64,000 bases of DNA from Glandiceps talaboti (Eukaryota; Hemichordata; Enteropneusta; Spengelidae): assembly GCF_964340395.1 (NCBI RefSeq), contig NC_135569.1, positions 7,940,540 to 8,004,539 of the forward strand, read 5' to 3'. Numbering within the stretch: the first letter of the stretch is position 1; every line of letters begins with the position of its first letter. Made by a program: the position numbers and the translations under genes. The notes beneath the pieces were generated by a model. That model did no database searches and was not told the DNA's origin. It saw only the letters and a program-made list of their open reading frames with translations. Below, piece after piece: positions 1-11,610 of the stretch.

Positions 1-680
1 ATGTTTTCTGTTTCATTCCTAGTGAATTATGGTGTCGCAGACGAAGTCAAAAGTTGCAAAATTTGTAGTTTTCCATACTATAATTTATCTACAATGTTTA
101 AAACTATCTTTATTTAATTTTCTAAAGTTATAGAGTATTGCGTCAATTATTTATTTACTCTTTCGTCAGTCTATAACTACAACACCCGACTCAGCAAAGC
201 AAATGGTGTAAGCCAGTATAAAACCCACTATTAAGATGCGCAGCGCATGTAGCCACGCGCTAAGTCATCACCTGTATTTTCAGTTGTCTTGTTCCTTTAA
301 CGCTTTTGCATTTTGCCGTTCATCATGTGCATGTTTAACACTTATCTGAGCTACCTTGAATAAATATATTTTTACTATTATTATTGATTGAGTCTATGTT
401 TTTGTTTCTATCGTTGTATTGTTTGTTTTAGTTTTTTTTAGCCGCAAGGGAAGGAGTGTGCGTTTAATAAGCATGGGTTTCGTCTGTCTGTTGATAAGTG
501 TGTAGCCATATCTACATGAACAAGCCAATCGCTCGAAAACTTGTCACAGTGATGGCACAGTACAGTAAGCATATAGGCATTCCTTATTTTCCCAATTTAT
601 GAAATTGGACTATGGTTGCCAATTCAAAATCCACTATAATTGTTCGATAGAAATAACGCTTGAGAAGTACATACATTGTT
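1..680. other. unique AT-rich sequence, no gene recognised
   Basis: No exon, RNA gene or repeat is recognised. A TATAAAA-like string near 218 and an AATAAA near 358 followed by T-rich sequence look like promoter and polyadenylation signals. They are too close together and have no reading frame between them, so they are most likely chance. Confidence 0.5.
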
Positions 681-683
681 TAC

Positions 684-813
684 CAAACAAACAAACAAAC
701 AAACAAGCAAACAAACATACATACATACATACATACATACATACATACATACATACATACATACATACATACATACATACATACATACATACATACATAC
801 AAACATACATACC
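684..813. repeat. CAAA then CATA tetranucleotide microsatellite
   Basis: About eight CAAA units run directly into about twenty CATA units with a few single-base variants near the right end. Open frames on both strands here encode only repeated TYIH or MYVC and are artefacts. Confidence 0.97.
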
Positions 814-1700
814 GTAGTTTAGTTGTCATTAAAAGACACATATTTGTTATAATAATAATATTAAGAATGGAATATTAAGGTTAAATTTTCCTAAAAGATA
901 ACGGCAGAAATATGCCTGTACGACAAAGCTGGGACGAAAAATGACTAGGCTTACGTGCCTGTAGAATTTTCTATTGATATCTCCATGTAACACTGTTAAG
1001 TTTGACTAATTCCTTGCCCGTTGGCGTATAATGGTATTGTTATCAGGAATGATTTGGTTTAATGTTGCAATCTGTTTCAATTTAAAAGCGATTGAAAGTC
1101 TTTGTTGTCACGCTGTAATATTCTACTTGTCAGGCGTACGGCTCGCATCGAAGTTATTTTGATTTTACAAAAACGTATTGACATATAGCGAAGTCCGGAT
1201 AACGGCACGTCACAAGAACATATGGATTTATAAAATAGCGGAGATTAAGGCATCGGTTTCAGCGTACAAAAGGCTGAGTAAAAATTTCATTACTTTGTAT
1301 TCACGAACCAACTGAGTATGGCCATTATTTTAATGACATATACTTGAAGGTATCTTTACATGAGATTTGCAGTGATACAAATGACTGCTTGCCTTCAAGG
1401 ACTTCGTGCTACTTTTTCGTGAAAACGCCACATTTACCTAAACTAATCAAGACTTAATTGTGGACAGGCGAAGTGACAATTTGGTCCAATTTCAAAGCTG
1501 TCTTCCGATATTCATCTAACTCGTCTATTCATACAACCTAACCGATTTCAACGAAATAGATGCTCATTTCTGAAATTGATTCCATCCTATTATTTTCAAC
1601 ATATCGTATTCTATCGGCCACTGAAGTAAGACACGTCGGTCAAAGTAACAACGAAAGTGACACAGACACACTAGTTTTCCTGAAGGGCCTTAAAACGAAC
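814..1700. other. unique sequence, nothing recognised
   Basis: AT-rich unique DNA. I see no coding pattern, RNA gene or repeat structure. Confidence 0.5.
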
Positions 1701-1849
1701 TACATACATACATACATACATACATACATACATACATACATACATACGTATGATGTACATATGTATGCATGTATGAATGAATGTATGTATGTATGTATGT
1801 ATGTATGTATGTATGTATGTATGTATGTATGTATGTATGTATGTATGTA

Positions 1850-1908
<59 letters not shown>

Positions 1909-2020
1909 ATGTATGTATGTATGTATGCATGCATGCATGCATGCATGCATGCATGTATGTATGTATGTATGTATGTATGTATGTATGTACGTACGTACGT
2001 ACGTACGTATGTATGTATGT
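1701..2020. repeat. compound tetranucleotide array with inverted CATA and TATG blocks
   Basis: A CATA block (1701-1747) and a TATG block (from about 1780 to 1850) are reverse complements of each other across a 30-bp spacer. The array then switches to GTCT (1851-1907), ATGT, ATGC (1925-1954), ATGT, and ACGT/GTAC (about 1987-2008) before ending in ATGT. Each block differs from its neighbour by one base per unit. No protein is encoded. Confidence 0.96.
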
Positions 2021-2943
2021 TCTAAATGAAAATGTGTGGGTCCTCGAGTTAATCGACTTGAAACAAATAATAATATGATGTATTTTGTCCAATTTTATTA
2101 TCATTCTTATTTCGATTCAATGATACACCAATCAGTCTAATTGGGACTGGGTGATACCCCCGAGTTTTACAGACAGCTGCATACAGTGTAATCTCAGTTA
2201 TCAAAGTAATTGAATCATCTGATTGCGTTCTGACAGTGGCTTGATCCGTTTATTCCCAGCGTGAATGGACGACGCCTTAATTTACACCATGATCATCCTT
2301 ACAACCAACTCTATTCATTATACTTTTGTCGGCCATAGTTGAGTGCTATTATTTACACGTCACACCACGGGAGAAAATACCACAACTAAATCTACTGCAG
2401 TCCTTAAAGACATTACTAACAGCCTACCCTTGTTATTGCTATTATTTTGACCGTCGTGGATAGCCACGTCTCGCAAATTTGTTTATAGGTAGCTTGCTCG
2501 TTATTTTCGCTGCACGATTTAAGGCTGTTGCTACAAGGATATTCAATTACACATACAACAGATCGTACGGTACATCAATTTGTCCCTTTAAAAGACGGGC
2601 CTATATTCGCACTTTACATCTAGATCAGGATTTTAATTGTTGTGTACATGTGACCGACTACCATATTATGTTCAATTAAAACATTTTAAATCGTCTTAGC
2701 AATACTCAGAAAGATAAAAGTGAAATTTTCGGCGAGTAAAAACGAATTCCTTTATAATGACTGTATTTCTTCTAAGTTATTATAACGGGAACTGTTACCC
2801 AGTGTTAGAAAATATTTCTCGGATAAGAAAATATGTAAGTTTACTACTTTGACATTTCACATGTTAACTAAAAATATAAAACAGATATTTATATATTCAG
2901 CTACACACACTCGCATATGCACAACATGCACAACATGCACACG
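2021..2943. other. unique sequence, nothing recognised
   Basis: No gene, RNA or repeat is recognised. The longest open frame, at 2479-2679, has no domain features and no convincing start context. Confidence 0.5.
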
Positions 2944-2970
2944 CATACATACATACATACATACATACAT

Positions 2971-3010
<40 letters not shown>

Positions 3011-3118
3011 ACATACATACATACATACATACATACATACATACATACATAGATGCACAGATACATACATACATACATACATACATACATACATACATAC
3101 ATACATACATACATACAT

Positions 3119-3153
<35 letters not shown>

Positions 3154-3253
3154 TACATACATACATACATACATACATACATACATACATACATACATAC
3201 ATACATACATACATACATACATACATACATAGATGCACAGATACATACATACA
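2944..3253. repeat. CATA array with AC runs and a 180-bp higher-order repeat
   Basis: CATA units are interrupted by two AC runs (about 2986-3008 and 3135-3152). The same non-repeat interruption, GATGCACAG, occurs twice exactly 180 bp apart, ending at 3060 and 3240. That indicates a segmental duplication inside the array. Confidence 0.96.
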
Positions 3254-3695
3254 AATACCCCGTTTTAGACCATTTTTAGAAGAGGAAATCTTAGACCTAA
3301 ATACATTTTCCTACGAGGCAACATTTTGGGACAATTAATGGCAGTTATGATTTGGTAAAGGACAATGGACCATATTTTACACCAAGCAAATAATGCAAAG
3401 TGGACCCCGTATAAGACTCTTCAGCTCGGAAAAAACAGACTCCATTTTAGACCAAAGAGCTAGAAAACTCACCCCAAAGGGTGATACATATATGTATACT
3501 CAAATAAGGGGAGTAACCCCCCCCCCCCGGTCATTGTACTTTTTAAAACTTGTGTACCTGTCTTTTCGTTACGTGTGTAAATGTAAGAGTCCGTATCTCG
3601 ACTATGTCTCGAACGTACAACATCAAACTATCTTCTTTACTTAATGTCTACTTCTAAGCCTGATAAGTCCACATTAAATGATGTTAATGTTTTCT
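3254..3695. other. unique sequence with a 9-10 bp C tract
   Basis: No gene is recognised. A run of C at about 3518-3527 is the only simple feature. A short open frame at 3393-3644 has no recognisable domain. Confidence 0.5.
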
Positions 3696-3704
3696 GTATG
3701 TATG

Positions 3705-3736
<32 letters not shown>

Positions 3737-4066
3737 TGTATGCATGTATGTATGTATGTATGTATGTATGTATGTATGTATGTATGTATGTATGTATGTA
3801 TGTATGAATGTATGTATGTATGTATGTATGTATGTATGTATGTATGTATGTATGTATGTATGTGTATGTGTATGTGTGCGTGCGTGCGTGCGTGCGTGCG
3901 TGCGTACGTACGTACGTATGTATGTATGTGTGTGTATGTGTGTATGTATGTATGTATGTATGTATGTATGTATGTATGTATGTGTGAATGTGTGTATGTG
4001 TGTGTGTGTATGTATGTATGTATGTATGTATGTATGTATGTATGTATGTATGTATGTATGTATGTA

Positions 4067-4103
<37 letters not shown>

Positions 4104-4120
4104 ATATATGTATGTATGTA
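3696..4120. repeat. long TATG-family array with GTGC and GTAC core blocks
   Basis: About 425 bp of TATG/GTGT units. Central blocks are GTGC (about 3877-3903) and GTAC (about 3903-3917), and TATG resumes on both sides. All overlapping frames (MYVC or TYIH) are simple-repeat translations. Confidence 0.96.
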
Positions 4121-4539
4121 ATACTACGCCTGTATGCATTACGTATATGTATGTATATTGGATATATCGAACTTTCCTCTTTACCTAATATCTATTTCTG
4201 GGTCTGATCAATCCACATTACATATATGAATGATATAATATGAATATCCTCAAATTTAGCAACCAATAATACTGTGATACTACCGGCTGCTGCCTCAAAT
4301 TCTGATTACAAAAACATGTAAATATATATGTTTTAATAATTTTACAGTTTTTACTTGACTGGCAACCCCCTCTGATTTACCATCACTTCTAATTGCAATA
4401 ACACCATCTCGTTATATTTCGAAGAATGGACAAAATTGTGAATATGTAAAAAGTAGTTAATATTTCCAAAATGTCAGATTGTACCAACCTTCTAGAGATA
4501 AATATTTACAGTATTTCTATGCTAGACTTTAGCAGTCTG

Positions 4540-5240
4540 GTCAGTGGAGTACACATGTCATGTCAGGATTATAAGCGTCTGATAACATTTTAATTAGTAT
4601 GATTATATATATTTTTATTTACTTGTCTATTAATCCCTGATGTTATCTTTGCAATATGTGTAATCACTTGACTGCTGTTATGGCGTGATCATGGTTGCTA
4701 GGGATATTTGTATATATTTTTGGAAAGTTCACTCACTTGCCTACAAGATGATGTTATTTTAGCAAAATATACTGGAATTTATTTGTTGCTAGGGGCGTGG
4801 TCATGGTTGTGAGGTGTGTGTTATATACGATATCTATACTTGGTAGGGCATTATCGTTAATAATCGATATCATTATATCATTATAATCGATACTAAAAAC
4901 CCGATATTTTACATAACAGAGTTGAGTTGTCTATTATATGGTATGATATGTATAGTTGGTAGGACCTTTTCGTCTAAAGCATCAGACTGCGAAGCAATAC
5001 TGCAAACTGGTGTTTTACTATTTGAGAAGTCTATTATGATATGTATAGCATGATTGCTAAGGCATACTATGCATCCAAATTGTCACAAAGCTAAACAATT
5101 TAGAAGGTCATGGTTTACTAGCATGATTAAGTTGTCCGTTTTACATGAAATCTATGATTGACGAGTTATTCGCATCCAAATTATCAAAAAGCTAAACAAT
5201 ACGACAAAAAAAAGAAGATCATAACATCACAAGTTATGAT
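4540..5240. repeat. degenerate tandem repeats carrying a GGTTGCTAGG-like motif
   Basis: Diverged versions of a GGTTGCTAGG-type motif recur near 4692, 4806, 4846, 4952, 5051 and 5110, roughly every 50-115 bp. Longer matches include a CTTG...GATGTTAT segment near 4623 and 4736, and CATCCAAATT..AAGCTAAACAAT near 5071 and 5172. This looks like an old, decayed tandem array or nested copies of one element. Confidence 0.6.
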
Positions 5241-5370
5241 ATTAACGTTTTACAACATTGTTTTCCAAGGCATCGCCCATACCCCTCCTTTAAATAAGAA
5301 CATAATCTGCAAAAGAAATACTACTTAGTCTAATACACTATAACCCAAACTAGGGCTATACAATATAGAG

Positions 5371-5605
5371 TATTATATTATACCAGTATATTGATGGCGC
5401 AAATCGTGAGATCTGATTGGACTAGACATCGAACTAGCGCGTCTAAAATTAGCGATAATGCACAGTTGGCACGCGTCCAAATTTTGATGTTCACTGTTCG
5501 TCTAGAACGTTGTAGTCCGTGCAGGGATGGGGGCGAAAATGAAACCAGAAAATGTTGCGTCTTATCTTGATTCCGACATTTTCAATATACTGGTATAATA
5601 TAATA
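5371..5605. mobile_element. short element with perfect 24-bp terminal inverted repeats (MITE-like)
   Basis: The 24 bases at 5371-5394 are the exact reverse complement of 5582-5605, enclosing about 187 bp of non-coding sequence. This is the architecture of a non-autonomous DNA transposon. No transposase frame is present, and a target-site duplication cannot be assigned with confidence because the flanks are TA-rich. The right end abuts the next palindrome directly. Confidence 0.7.
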
Positions 5606-5747
5606 GCGATAAACCACCCCCTGGGAATGGTATACCACTCGGTTTTGACCAGTGAACTCAATATATGCACTCGCTATCGCTCGTGCATATATTTCGTTCA
5701 CTAGTCAAAGCCTCTTGGTATACCATCCCCAGGGGTGGTTTATTGCT
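5605..5747. repeat. large imperfect palindrome (foldback)
   Basis: The left arm starts with GATAAACCACCCCCTGGGA. The right arm ends with the matching TCCCCAGGGGTGGTTTATTG. The arms are about 65 nt, and the centre near 5672-5680 contains the self-complementary TGCACTCGC/GCTCGTGCA region. A transcript would fold into one long hairpin. It directly follows the TIR element, so the two may be one composite insertion. Confidence 0.8.
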
Positions 5748-6554
5748 TAAATATTGATATGATGTGTGGATTCTCGTGCCGTCCATTTATTTTAACATAA
5801 GCATTAACACTTAACCCATGAGGGATGACCCTCACTGGACTTCTTGGGAAAGATTATTTTTATTATTCAAACATCATGTTCACGCAAATTCCAACTTTAA
5901 GCATGTATAAATTTGTAATTTTGTAGCTTATTTAATGCAACGTGAATTAGAAAAAAGTTACACCTACAAAAAACGTTTACATACAGAAAAAAAATGTAAA
6001 TTTACAAATAGTTTGATGTCGAAAAATTGCACTACGAGTCTAGCATAGCAGGAAAAAGTTTCTTGATTGTGGATGGCAATGGCAAAATTTAAAATTGCTT
6101 GATGATAGATTCCAATTTCTTAATCCACTTATAACGACGCGGGTTGCTCGGCTCGAATCCAATACAACATGTAGAGCTAGAGAGATTGTTTTCAAATCAT
6201 CACGGGATAAGCCTTTAGTAAGCTTACCATACGTGATTTGTGAGTCTCACATTTTAACAATGGTCAGACTTTCTCGTGATATCCGCAGCGATTCGTGGGG
6301 TAGTTGTTAGATATAAAGTACTCTTAAAGGAATTGCCTGAGGCCAGGATTTAGGTCTGTTCAATATTCTAGTCCACTGAATCTTTGTTGCTGATTACTAT
6401 CAACGAGTAAAAGAAACCGAGGCTCTAAGTCCCCGGAGTTTCTATAGCTGTTAAACAGTTGTAATTTCCTGAGATTGACAATTCATTTTCGCACATACGT
6501 TTGAAAGGGATACAGCAGTTATTGAAAGTTGACGTACAAACTTTACAATATTTA
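5748..6554. other. unique sequence, nothing recognised
   Basis: AT-rich DNA. The small open frame at 6095-6310 has no recognisable domain, and no supporting splice pattern was identified. Confidence 0.45.
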
Positions 6555-6559
6555 CGGCT

Positions 6560-6629
6560 ATATCGTACTTTCAAAAGTACAAGCCTCGTTTCCAAATGGC
6601 ATTCCCTTTTTTCCTGTACCAAGGATTTT
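6560..6629. repeat. left copy of a ~70-bp direct repeat flanking the LINE remnant
   Basis: This segment resembles 7713-7786 (roughly three quarters identical by eye), sharing TTTTTCCTGTA.CAAG and an upstream TACAAG/ACAGGCCT core. The pair brackets the minus-strand LINE fragment. They could be a duplicated piece of the LINE itself or older flanking repeats. Confidence 0.5.
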
Positions 6630-6879
6630 TTTATAAGTGTTTTATTTTGAGAGAGATAAATTACCGCAACACAAGTGCAAACATAACATGTGGCACCATT
6701 TGGAACATCTAAAACAATTTGAGAAAAAAAGGTACAGTGCAGAGGTCCGGAACAAAATTCACTTAAACTTCAAAATTGACCCATTTTTCACAAAACCTTG
6801 GGAGATATTCTTTTCTTTTGGCAATATAGCATTCAATCCTTTTTTGCAAGTCTTACAGTTAATTTCACAATATTAAAGG

Positions 6880-7690
6880 ATGATAGTTTTTGATAACTTA
6901 TATTCATAAATGATCTTTTTTTGTTATCAATATGATGTGGTTCAACAGGTATGAAAAGGAATTGTCGCCTAAAAGAATCTGTTTAGCTGACAACGATGGT
7001 GGAGTTTGTAGGGCAACGCCCTACAGTGTCAAAAGACTGTTCCAGATAATGGTAGTACATTCAGATTCCACAAAATAAATAAATAAGGGTTTCGTCAGCT
7101 AGGTTACAAATAGTATAGAGACTACTATTAACTCTAGGTGGATTCATATGGTGAAGAATAGGATTTGTATACAAAATATTGTGATTTATCTTCCATTGAA
7201 ATTCCTGTACTTTAGATTCTATAGTAACTTTAAAAGGCAGTAAAAAGTAATGGACCCAATCGTTGTTGCAAATATCGAGAAAGCCAGAAAAGAAAAGCTT
7301 GCTTTTCGGAGAAATGAAATAATCTTCTTTTATTCGTTTTCTAATAGTTTTGACTTGACACATTTTAAGTGGAACTAATTTTCCTTTGGAGATCAAACTA
7401 ATCGGTCTTTCTGGCCTAATGAGCACTGGACTACCCCTTTTCCAAAGAAAAGGGATTGCCTGCAGAATTCCTCTCCAGTAGAGAAAATGATTAAGATTAC
7501 ATCTAATAAATTAAGGTTGTCCCAGCCTTTTAACTGATTTTCCTCATTAAAAATATCTGCTATAAATACAATACCTTTCTTATATAAAAATGAAATGAAA
7601 ACCGACTTATTATTAATGAGCATTCCGAATTGTTCCACAAAACCTGTTCTGAACACAGAGCGAACTACAGGGATTAACTTCACTCCAAAA
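6880..7690 (-). pseudogene. decayed L1/Tx1-type LINE ORF2 C-terminal region
   Basis: Two adjacent minus-strand frames (7683 to 7393 and 7426 to 7061) together read like the end of an L1/Tx1-clade ORF2. First comes a segment with NNKSVFISFLYKKGIVFI, corresponding to the usual '..GKPVFYKEWYDKGI.FI..' stretch. Next is LLPFKVTIESKVQEFQWKIN...ILYTNP, then a degraded zinc-finger RVT-type motif (SSLYTICNLADETLIYLFC). Past the stop, another frame near 6900-7000 continues with LSAKQILLGDN and NHIILITKK, typical of the extreme C-terminus. Frameshifts and stops separate the parts, and the endonuclease and RT domains are absent. It is a dead 5'-truncated copy. Family assignment is from remembered motif patterns. 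Confidence 0.75.
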
Positions 7691-7712
7691 ACAGCATTTC
7701 ATGGTAAAAATT

Positions 7713-7786
7713 ATATATGTCTTACTTTTTAAAAATACAGGCCTTGTTTTGCCATATGTCACACCATTTTTCCTGTATCAAGAATT
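7713..7786. repeat. right copy of the ~70-bp direct repeat flanking the LINE remnant
   Basis: Matches 6560-6629 in the same orientation. On the minus strand both copies translate to a similar VQEK / IQEK start, so they may be two copies of the same ORF2 region rather than a target-site duplication. Confidence 0.5.
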
Positions 7787-8597
7787 GCTAGTACTAAACT
7801 AATATCTACAATATATATATGTTTGAGACCATATGTACATCATATAGTATGTTAATTCTCTTGTTTATATTTAACCAAATGAAGTAAAAGTACTCATGTT
7901 TCAGAACAAAGTGTTTTAGAAATATTCTTATTGCAAAATTACCCTTAAATACACACATATACAAGGAATGTATAGTTAATCTAATCTATCTAAAGGGCTG
8001 TTAGCTTTTCAATGATCTGCCCTTTGTGCCGATAGATCAAACTTGCCCTAGAAAATCACCTAAAATAAAAGGAAGATAAGATAAAAACACTTAAGTGACA
8101 TGATTGTATCTGTGTATATGAAATAGAAACAATTATCTTGGTTTGCTTTTGCACATGCAAAGTCCCATATGTATAGGTTTATGCTGCTGGCTTATCAAAA
8201 TTCCTTGAAAAGATGATCAATCATCCAGTCTTTACATCTGTTTGTGACATCATTGAACGATTTCTTAGTGTTTAGCTTTATTATCAAAAAGGTTTAAATG
8301 AATCACTTTATCAAATATCAGAACACACCTTTCATACATATTTCATCCTCTGTAATGTGCTGATGTAAACTATCAGTGTTGCCCAAGTTAACTGTGATCA
8401 GATAGATGTAATCTGTATTTCAAAGTTTATACATCCGAACATTGAAAACAAATGCTCTGAACAATCAAATCCCCTCCCGTCACTACCAATTTAGAAGAAT
8501 AAGAAATATGTAAAAAAAAATACACAACAAAACATAATGTAACACGCATTACAGTGATTGCATTTATATCATTATTTAATCTAATAGATTTGAAAGT
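7787..8597. other. unique sequence, nothing recognised
   Basis: AT-rich DNA without a convincing coding signal or repeat. Confidence 0.45.
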
Positions 8598-8766
<169 letters not shown>

Positions 8767-10096
8767 TAGGTAATAAAAGAAAACAGATTATTATAAATCT
8801 AGGTAACATAAAACTAACTTTAAGTTTTAATACTGTGTCTGTAAAAAGAACACAGAAGAAAAATACGAAAAATATTGAAGGAAAATAAACTATTTTGAAT
8901 ACACTGAAGCAAAACAAAAATTCAAATTGGGAATAACACAGCTCTTCAAATTCCCCTAAATGATTTTGTAGGCGTTCATTTTAGCGCCATTTTTCCATTA
9001 CTTCTTCTTTCGCACAGGGAATATTATTCTCAACTTTGATGGCTTCACCATCTGTAAACGTGTGTATACATTTCCTCGAAGGAATAATATTTAAAAAAAT
9101 CGTTATTTTTGAAAAACGGTCGCACCTGGTCCCTTAACAAACTGATCATAATCACGCACGCAATAACATTTGCCAATCGATCAATGTATCTGATTTTGAT
9201 AGTTCCTATTACTGTCAGAGATGTTTCCCACGGTACAATTAAATACCTGGATTGTCTTCTAATTTGCATACATAGTATCAATGAATAATCTTTACGAAAA
9301 TCATGTGATCCCATTAGAATGGAATAATTATTTGGTGTTAGAATCATCTATGTGAACTAGAAATAGTACCATGAAAATCTTTATTTTTCAAATAAGCATA
9401 ATCGGTGTCACAATTTTTAGTTTAATACTTGTTACCAAATACTGAATTGAACGTTTTGAGCATGATTTCGAAAACCGAAAGCCATGGCTTAGAACGATAT
9501 CCTGAACTGAACCGTCACTTCAGCATATTTGAATTTGGTATGATTGATGGGGTAGGGGGGGGGGGGTAGGTGCCTGGATGGATATCTTGATTGTCCCTGA
9601 TTGCTAAAGAATGACTCAGCACCGTCACTTATCTGACAGGCTTCATTTAAATTACTATAAGGCAGCTGGGTGTCCTTCAGTTTGATCTTGCCGAACGACA
9701 CAAGTTTTCCCTTGGTAACATTGTTTCCTATCGCATTAACAATGAACATATGGGGATGGCTCTACCCAAATGTGTTTGTGAATATAAGGTGACTAAACTT
9801 AAAGAAACTGTAAAGTTTGAATATCATAGAGTATTTTTTACCGCATCGTCTTTCCAACAGCTTATATCAATATGATTTATAACGATGTATCTTGACAATT
9901 AATGACTGCTATATTTTAAAGACGTTAATGTACTTTTTAAGGAGACATTAGATCATTCACCCTCACTCTAGTCCAAGATTGTTTAGTAAACGTGGTTTCA
10001 CTCGTTATTTATGTAGGACAGGTTGAAGACGTTTATTTTACATGCGGAATTTAAACGATGCACAGATACACAGATACACATTGGTACGTAAGTACG

Positions 10097-10130
<34 letters not shown>

Positions 10131-11183
10131 CATGCATGCATACATACGTTGTAAATGATTTCTCAACAGCTAACTGTCATGAATAATTAAAAGAACTGTC
10201 AATAAAAGTATATTGGTCCGATGAGCCATTCCCACACTTTGGTAAAGGACTAATTTTCCATCATATTTCGACATATGACTCTAGAAGCTAATTGCACCAA
10301 ACCTTAAGAAAGGTCTAATAATCGTATCCTGGATGAATGCAATCGAAGAACTATTGGTACAAAATATGTCACTTTGTGTTTTTCATAGATGTGTGAATTC
10401 GTCGAACATGACTGCATATAACCTAGCCTTTTATTGTAATTTCAACAAAAGCATGGATCAAGTAGCTTTTCCCATAGTTTCGTCTCGCTTTATTTGACTT
10501 TGACAAAAGTCATGATATGAACTTTGATAAGAGCAAAGTATGTATCATAATGGTTACGTTTTTCACCATGAACGAAAACTAATGTAAAATTTACGACTAC
10601 ATGTACGATTTAAAGGTCATAGCATTTCTTAATAATACACATTCTCGAGAAAATTTATCTATTATCGAGAACGTGCTCAATGGGTATTTTCGATAATTTG
10701 AAGGATATGACCAACAAAGGAAAATTGGCAGAATTACGCAAATGGGTGAAAATGTCAAATGATTGTTAATATTGACTGGAACTACGTATTTATCAGATTT
10801 CAATTTTCATCTCATATTCAATTATTCAAGGAATTATAGTTGATGTAGTTCCTTCTATACTATTGCCTCAAGAAATTTAATCAACAAATATTGCTCAAAA
10901 GCAACTTCTAGGTAATGTATATCCACAAAGGAATCATTACTTGGTCCTCATACAGATAGACATACTTTTTAAATTAGTCCTCTTCTGTAAGTATAGTACA
11001 GTCTCATAGAAACAAACTCTTCAGACACTTTATAGTTCAAAATACAGAGCGTGCATTCATTTGGAGATTTAGCTACTTTTAAGGACTGCACAAGCAATAC
11101 CTTTTGCCTCTTTACTGTAAATGTTTATGAATTCTCTGTAAACTACTCTTGGTTTATTTCGTATAAATATACTGTGTATATAT
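8767..11183. other. unique sequence with a small TACA array and a G tract
   Basis: No gene is recognised. A G-rich run lies near 9552-9567. A short GTAC/TACA/GCAT microsatellite lies at about 10085-10147. Open frames up to 100 codons (9045-9347, 9489-9749, both minus) lack domain features. Confidence 0.45.
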
Positions 11184-11610
11184 GTTACACCCAGTCCGTG
11201 AAACTGCCAGATTCATGAAATGTGCATGTAACTTTGCCCAGTTCATGGAATGGTCAACTTTACGCAAACGAGAGTATAGCTTACGATCTAAAAGGGTCAA
11301 ATTAAGTTTTTGGGGCAAGAGTTTTGAACTTGGGTGTTGATTATAGAACTTTATTAAAACACAAGCTACACTGCATTATAATAAGATAAGAACTGCAGAG
11401 TAATGAGTTTGTAAATACATGATAATAAAGTTGTTTGATTCTTATTCTTTTTTTTGTGTGTGTGTCCTGTACAAGATGCTCATTTCATGTACTGGGCATA
11501 TCTTACAATACCCACTTCATAACCTGGGCAACACGATTGCCTATTTCATGAACTGGGTAAAGCTACCTACCCATTTCATGAATTGGGCAATTTCACAGAT
11601 TGGGTGTAAC
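11184..11610. mobile_element. non-autonomous element with ~72-bp TIRs made of TTCATGAACTGGG-like subrepeats
   Basis: The left end (GTTACACCCA...) matches the reverse complement of the right end (...TGGGTGTAAC) over about 72-74 bp, with substitutions. Including the outer T and A, the ends read TGTTACACCC...GGGTGTAACA, and both flanks are TATATA, a possible target-site duplication. Inside the arms an ATTTCATGAACTGGG-like motif repeats about every 28-35 bp, at least twice on the left and four times on the right (near 11484, 11515, 11543, 11571). No protein is encoded. The TGTNR-type termini would be compatible with Ginger-like transposons, but that is only an inference. Confidence 0.8.

Noticed and set aside
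200-400. TATA-like box and AATAAA as a small gene
   Set aside because: The signals are only about 140 bp apart with no open frame between them.
1560-4207. Long frames encoding TYIH, MYVC or similar repeats on both strands
   Set aside because: Translations of CATA/TATG microsatellites, open in all phases because the unit contains no stop. The same applies at 20084-20397, 22418-23324, 30867-31295, 34523-34832, 39275-39658 and 41755-42288.
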